12,430 nucleotides of DNA, taken from assembly GCA_003573635.1 (NCBI GenBank), contig QUTJ01031519.1:1-12430 (forward strand), written 5' to 3'. The notes beneath the pieces were generated by a model. It did not search any database. It saw nothing but the letters and a program-made list of their open reading frames with translations, and was not told where the DNA came from. The stretch's first letter is position 1. Each line of letters begins with the position of its first letter. Origin of the DNA: Goniomonas avonlea (Eukaryota; Cryptophyceae; Goniomonadida; Goniomonadaceae). A program made the translations under genes and the position numbers. This document shows, piece by piece, positions 8,395 through 12,430 of the stretch.

Positions 8395-11379
8395 ATGTTG
8401 GCCTCGCCGGTGTGGCAGGAGGTCGGACAGCTGATGGTGTTTCTCGAGGGCGTGCTGCCTGTCTTTCGGCTGGATGAAGCCAAAGAGCTGAAGTTGCAGT
8501 TTGTCCGGTGTCAGCAGTCTGGGAGTGCAGGTGGTATGCCTGAGGCGTGTGTCCGACTCCTGCAGCTTCTGCAGTGTGTGACAGAGAAGTGGTGCAACAC
8601 ACTAACGAGAAAACCGCTGACAAAGCAACAAGAAAACATTCAAATGTCCATCCCAGCCCCGATGTCGCTTTACGACGTGGATTTTGCCGTCAGTCCTTTC
8701 TACTGTCTGGATCTTGTCCAAAGGTGCGCTGACGACGTGTTGTTATCATGCAAACGCCGTTTGCAGACTTTCCCTTTGTGGGGTTGTGGGAGCCTTGGAT
8801 TTTTTGTCAGAGCGGTTGGAAGGGGATGACAGGGAGTATGCGCTCGATGCGCGCGAACGAATGGACGCTGCTGTTCAGACGGTTGCCCAAATGATGGACT
8901 TTTTTGGACCTCTCGGCCCTGGCAAGCTCCGCATGTTGCAGCTACGCCCTGAGCTACTTTCCATACAAGAGCTAGCTCCCATCTTGGAGCAAGTTATCGG
9001 TTCATTCTCTTTCGAGATGCACGCCAACAGCTTCAATATTCGCTTGGTTCTCCCTGACCGACAGCAATCATCAGAAACCTTAGTTTTAGGTGCGTGCGGC
9101 ACGGTCTGCCAACTTGTTTGCTGAGAGCGTTTTGTGCAGTTGATGCCCTGGTGGTCAAGCAGATCATGGCAAACCTCCTGCTGAACATGGTGGAGCGTGT
9201 CTCTTTTGGTGGAGTTATCACCATCACGGTGTACTTAGACTCCGACCGCGGATCGAAGGACGAGGATACCTTGTTTCCTGCCACTTTGGCAATTCATTTA
9301 GAGAGCAGCAAGAGGATCGACGATGGCGGAGACCGGGCGACCCGCGCGTGCACTCAGATGAGACTCACAATGATCAAGTGTGACATCCCCGTCCCTTCCG
9401 CTGCGAAACTGATATGAATATCGACATCACTATCTTATGGATCAGCTCACAGTGATCACACATTGTACCCAGGATGGTGATGTCACTACTCCGGGGAACC
9501 GTCGACCTCATCGCCACCGACGGCTCACCCCTTAGTTTTGAAGATGGGGAGACGTCTCCAGCAACAGTTAGACTGGCCTTGCCAACGCATGCCCGCTTGA
9601 ATCGAAAGCCTGTCGAGGTTCGAATTTTTCTGTCTGCATCCTGGAGCCATTGATTCTTTGTTTGAGGGCTGTGAGTATTTTCTGCTGGTCATACTGTTTT
9701 TTCTCTCGAATCGACAAGGGCAATAGCCGAGGGCCGCTCTCTTTTTTGCACATGCACACACCACCGCCCTTACACGCCTTGGCAGAAGCCACTGTACCAA
9801 CGAGCGGTAATCATATGTCCGTTGCATGCGCGTCCTGCGTTGCTCGAGGCGTTTGCCCCGCACGCCGGGACGTGCACACACTACACCAGCCTTCAAGCCG
9901 CCAAGCAGGTCTGCCTCTGCCCCCCCCCCCTCCTCCTCGCTCGCGTCCGTCTCTCGCTCTCTCGCGCTCTTACTCTCTCTCGTTATCGATCTCTCCCTTC
10001 CCCCCCCCCCCCCCCTTCTCTCTCAAGAAGGAGCAGAGAGAGCAGGAGCCTTCGCAGGAGAGGGTGTGAAGTCTCCTTACCCATTCTAACTTGCCTCGCT
10101 TTCTCTCTTTCTGCGAGTGAGGCAGCAAGCGAGAGCGAGCAGGGAGGGGGGGGGGGCGAGAGAGAGTGCCTCACCAGCTGTGCCGCAGGCTGAGGCCCCT
10201 GGTTGCGACTCTAATACTGTCATCGTGTGGGACGATAGCAACTACACGATTGGATTTTTGCCGTCTCCTCAGGACCCTGACGCCTATGAGACAAGTGGAG
10301 GTGCGAAACGAGTGAGAACGCATTGATGAGGTTATCTGGTGCCTGCTTCCTGTAAATCAGGCCCCGTAAATGGGAACCAGGCTTATCAAACTATTGACAC
10401 ACCTCTCTTTCTCGAATCAAATGAACCAAACAGTTCGTTTCTTGACCAGGTTGAGGAACTAGACACTCTGCCACAAGGTTGGACTAGGCCACGAGTCATG
10501 GCTAACCTTCCGCTTCTCTCGTTTACACACTGATTGTTCTAGCCTCCCCGAATATTGTTCGGTTTAACAACTGGATTGGCAGACCATATACAGCGGGTGG
10601 CGCACGAGCTGAGAGCCCTCAGTCGGGAAGCAGCTCTGGTGGTGGTCTTGCCTACCCAGGTACGCACTCACCTCCCTCCTCTTTCCCTCCCACTCTTGCC
10701 TCTTTGTCCCCTCCCCTCACTCTTCACCGCACTCTCTCTCCGTTTCCCTCTACGAACAGATGCTCTCGTTTTCGCCCCCCCTCACAAACACACCCGCACC
10801 GACCGCAGCTCATACACCTCGTCTCACTGACCTTCATCTCTGCAACCGCAGCTCATACACCTCCGCTCACACCGACCGCAGCTCATACACCTCCGCTCAC
10901 ACCGACCGCAGCTCATTGTGTCCTGCGAACTCCCGAACATCCACCACCTCGTCGACGTCTGCCTCACGCGCCCGGTCACCACCCACGCCGTCCGCACCAC
11001 CCTCGCCAAGCTCCCTCTCGCCTCCATCCGTCGGCAGCTCGGCCAGCCCTCAGCCTCCAGCCCCTCGGCCCTCACCTTCAACGATGTTTTCTCTCACGTG
11101 CTGCCGCTTGCTCTCCCTTCAATAGGCGGCCCCCCCGCCATCCCGACAATCATTTCCCCGACGACCATGTCCGACGGGTCCGTGCTCTGGAACTGCAACA
11201 TTGATCTGCGCAGCCCCCTGCCTCCTGCGAGGGCGCCGATCTGGCCGGCGCAGCCCCCCTCCCCCTCCTCCGCCCGCCCCCGCAGGTTGGTCCCTCACTG
11301 CCTGCGCACACATTACCCTGACACAACCACCGCCTCCCCCTCCTCCGCCCGCCCACGCAGGTTGGTCCCTCTTTCTTGA
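8395..11379 (+). CDS. Degenerate hybrid histidine kinase-like protein (HisKA-, HATPase- and receiver-like; nine exons)
   Basis: Exons 8395-8723, 8767-9089, 9140-9377, 9473-9617, 9786-9908, 10189-10300, 10361-10494, 10543-10659 and 10912 onward; phases agree at every join. Exon 9 reads to TGA at 11377-11379, or splices out after 11181. Residues 101-170 follow a HisKA dimerisation domain (R110...VVG118, then FGPLGPGKLRM at the FSKIEAGKL position), but L107 stands where the phospho-accepting His should be. Residues 218-335 follow HATPase_c: N-box NLLLNM with N233, GGVITITV, then TMIKMVMSLLRGTVDL and ATVRLALP at the end, but the DxGxG and GxGLG boxes are absent (LESSKRID, TQMRL). Residues 350-542 follow a receiver: AVIICPLHARPALLEAF without acidic pair, VIVWD (D401 retained), a roughly 70-residue insertion, then VVVLPT and CLTRPV (R527 for Lys). 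Catalysis looks impossible; a scaffold or regulatory role is inferred. ATG 8395 is the first ATG of this frame. Confidence 0.7.
9909..10188 (+). repeat. Expanded intron 5 of the kinase-like gene: C and CT tracts then GA and G tracts
   Basis: This 280-nt intron (donor CAG/GTCTGC, acceptor TGCCGCAG) has a pyrimidine first half with C11 at 9920-9930, CTCTC runs and C16 at 10000-10015, and a purine-rich second half with GAGAG runs and G11 at 10146-10156. The two halves are complementary, and a local pair CTCTCTC/GAGAGAG flanks 10026-10035. The exons on either side join in phase 0 (QAAKQ to AEAPG). Confidence 0.75.
10660..10911 (+). repeat. Intron 8 of the kinase-like gene with tandem copies of its own 3' splice junction
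   Basis: The intron starts GTACGC after VVLPTQ and ends at 10911 before LIVSCELP. Its last 100 bases hold an array: two perfect 30-bp units at 10852-10881 and 10882-10911, preceded by a diverged 43-base copy at 10809-10851. Each copy ends in CCGCAG, and the next bases CTCAT are also the first bases of the real exon at 10912. Four potential acceptors therefore lie at 10808, 10851, 10881 and 10911. Upstream is a TCCC/CTCC pyrimidine stretch (10667-10760). Confidence 0.8.
11256..11371 (+). repeat. Direct duplication of a pyrimidine tract plus CGCAGGTTGGTCCCTC
   Basis: A segment of about 40 bases (CTCCCCCTCCTCCGCCC, then CGCAGGTTGGTCCCTC) occurs at about 11257-11296 and again at about 11332-11371, 75 bases apart, with very few differences. 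Each copy has the form of a polypyrimidine tract, an acceptor AG and the following bases. In the frame of exon 9 it would encode a repeated SPSSARPRRLVP; whether it is translated or intronic is unresolved. Confidence 0.75.
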
Positions 11380-11420
11380 TGACTGTGCCGGTGCATACAC
11401 AGATGGCGCGCATACACGTT

Positions 11421-11700
11421 CACGCAGGGTACGAACACCCACTCATACAGAGAGAGAGTGAGCGAGAGAGAGAGAGCCGGGGGGGGGGGGGAGAGAGAAC
11501 GTTTGAACTCACACGGCTACGTCTTCTTCCCACACACCTCTCTCTTTTCACACCACACTACGAATTCACGCAGCGGTCAACCACCCACCCATACTCATAC
11601 ACGCAGAGTACAAACACCCACTCATACACATACGCGCAGAGTACAAACACCCACGCAGAGTACAAACACCCGCTCATACGCGTACACGCAGAGTACAAAT
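11421..11700 (+). repeat. Tandem CGCAGAGTACAAACACCC repeats with GA and G13 tracts
   Basis: The motif CGCAGAGTACAAA recurs with its AG at 11606, 11639, 11658 and 11691; looser relatives are at about 11423 (CGCAGGGTACGAACACCC) and 11571 (CGCAGCGG). The last copy runs directly into a coding-looking exon at 11692/11694 (YKLLLVKAV). Between the outlying copies are GAGAG runs and G13 at 11479-11491. As in the two arrays upstream, the repeat is an acceptor plus the first bases of the exon. Confidence 0.75.
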
Positions 11701-11988
11701 TACTCCTCGTGAAGGCCGTGCGGGCGCAGGCCCATCACTCTCCCCCCGCCACTTCCGTCGCGACCCCATTGACGGCCAGACAGACCCTGTGAGTTGCGCT
11801 GTGTGCTTATTGCGTATTTTTAGACACACAGCCCAACTGGTTACGCGTTTTCCAACGACTGTTTCTTGCTATAAACCAGGAACGTCGTCCCCAGTGAGCA
11901 CCTAAAGAGTGTTCAGTTTGACCTGTCTAATAGGGAGTTGGACGCCATGAGGAGTGATGAATGGGACTCGGGCACCTACCTGCTGCGG
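11692..11988 (+). CDS. Two further exons, probably of the kinase-like gene (partial)
   Basis: Exon at 11692 or 11694 to 11788 (YKLLLVKAVRAQAHHS...), donor CT/GTGAGTTGCG; 91-nt intron 11789-11879 ending ATAAACCAG; exon 11880 to about 11988 (VVPSEHLKSVQFDLSNRELDAMRSDEWDSG). The phase-2 join between the two is consistent. If the second AG of GCAGAG is the acceptor, the first exon starts at 11694 in phase 0 and could follow exon 9 of the upstream gene spliced after 11181 (also phase 0). An additional small exon at about 11361-11423 is possible. No domain is recognised; the opening strand YKLLLV would suit a receiver start but has no acidic pair. These could also belong to a separate gene, and the downstream end is not resolved. 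Confidence 0.45.
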
Positions 11989-12430
11989 GAAGTGTCCGTC
12001 AGCGAGTGGCTGAGAGACAGAGGGAGAGAGAGAGGGAGAGAGACAGACAGAGACGGACACACAGACACCAACACACAGAGCGAGGGGGGGGGGGAAGCGA
12101 GAGAGAGAGAGAGCTAACAAAGACACTGTCCCTCTCTCCCTCCCTCTGTTCCTCCCTCCCGCTCGCTGCGTGCGATGAGTGAGAGTGCGCTGCCAGTGCG
12201 ATAATACGTGCTGGCGGGGAATACGGTGAGACACTGCTAACCAGCACGCTGCTCTCGAAGTATTCAAAAGGCCTGAACGTTTTTCTCTCCCAGCTCTCTC
12301 GCTCGCTCTCTCTCTATCTATCTATCTATCTCTTGCTTGCCTTCAGGTTTCCTAGGGGTCTGTGGCCGCTCAGCGGTTCTTGAATCTTCTCTCGCTCTCG
12401 CTCTCGCTGCACGGCGCACGGCGAGCACCT
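11989..12430 (+). other. Low-complexity region at window end, probably intron(s)
   Basis: After a possible donor at 11989 the plus strand is GA/GACA-rich to about 12116, including G11 at 12084-12094 and (GA)n, then CT-rich at 12127-12165. A unique stretch follows, with an acceptor-like CTGCCAG at about 12191-12197 and a donor-like ACG/GTGAGA at about 12226, which could bracket a microexon of about 29 bases. (CT)n and (CTAT)n occupy 12285-12335. An acceptor-like TTGCCTTCAG ends near 12347, so another exon may begin there. None of this is certain. Confidence 0.4.

Noticed and set aside
8395-9617. Interpretation as an active sensor histidine kinase
   Set aside because: The His and the ATP-binding glycine boxes are absent in the only phase-consistent splice model.
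10704-11204. 166-codon open frame in Pro/His-rich sequence
   Set aside because: It is a shadow of the intron-8 repeat array and of exon 9; exon 9 in the other frame gives the receiver end CLTRPV.
11201-11461. Pro-rich open frame with repeated AGWSL
   Set aside because: It needs a 28-nt intron at 11098-11125 to enter this frame, and loses MSDGSVLWNCNID; kept only as a minor alternative.
10809-11700. CRISPR-like direct repeats
   Set aside because: Units of 19-43 bases are adjacent without unique spacers, overlap splice junctions, and the DNA is eukaryotic.

Overview
This is eukaryotic nuclear DNA. Every recognisable protein is broken into exons separated by GT...AG introns, and most joins can be placed to the base because protein families and codon phase agree across them. 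Most introns are about 43-75 nt with donors GTGAGT, GTGCGC or GTGTGT. A minority are 95-350 nt and filled with low-complexity DNA (CT/GA tracts, homopolymers, microsatellites, tandem repeats). The genetic code is standard (TGA and TAA stops used). The gene set (kelch/filamin protein, tryptophan 2,3-dioxygenase, UBE2E-like E2, SAP18-like protein, hybrid-kinase-like protein) and the compact, intron-rich layout suggest a free-living protist. I cannot name the lineage from sequence alone.

Layout. 1-2408 (minus): 5' five exons of a kelch-IPT/TIG-filamin-kelch protein, cut by the window edge. 2409-3290: intergenic, no confident gene. 3385-6405 (minus): complete 11-exon tryptophan 2,3-dioxygenase (TDO) of 530 residues with an unusual N-terminal extension carrying two Cys/His modules; AATAAA lies downstream. 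6406-6510: short head-to-head promoter region. 6511-7169 (plus): small five-exon gene, probably SAP18-like. 7421-7985 (minus): complete UBE2E-like ubiquitin-conjugating enzyme whose ATG is itself split by an intron. 7986-8394: divergent intergenic region. 8395 to about 11379 (plus): a protein with the fold order of a hybrid histidine kinase (HisKA-like, HATPase-like, receiver-like) that has lost nearly all catalytic motifs. 11692-12430: further coding-looking exons, probably of the same gene, among expanded introns, running off the window.

The genes do not form a pathway. The most unusual material is (i) the 3' part of the kinase-like gene, where three successive intron regions contain tandem copies of the 3' splice junction together with the first bases of the following exon, in two cases with spacing divisible by three; (ii) the Cys/His-extended TDO; (iii) the start codon split by an intron in the E2 gene; and (iv) a probable 30-nt intron and 20-nt microexon in the SAP18-like gene.
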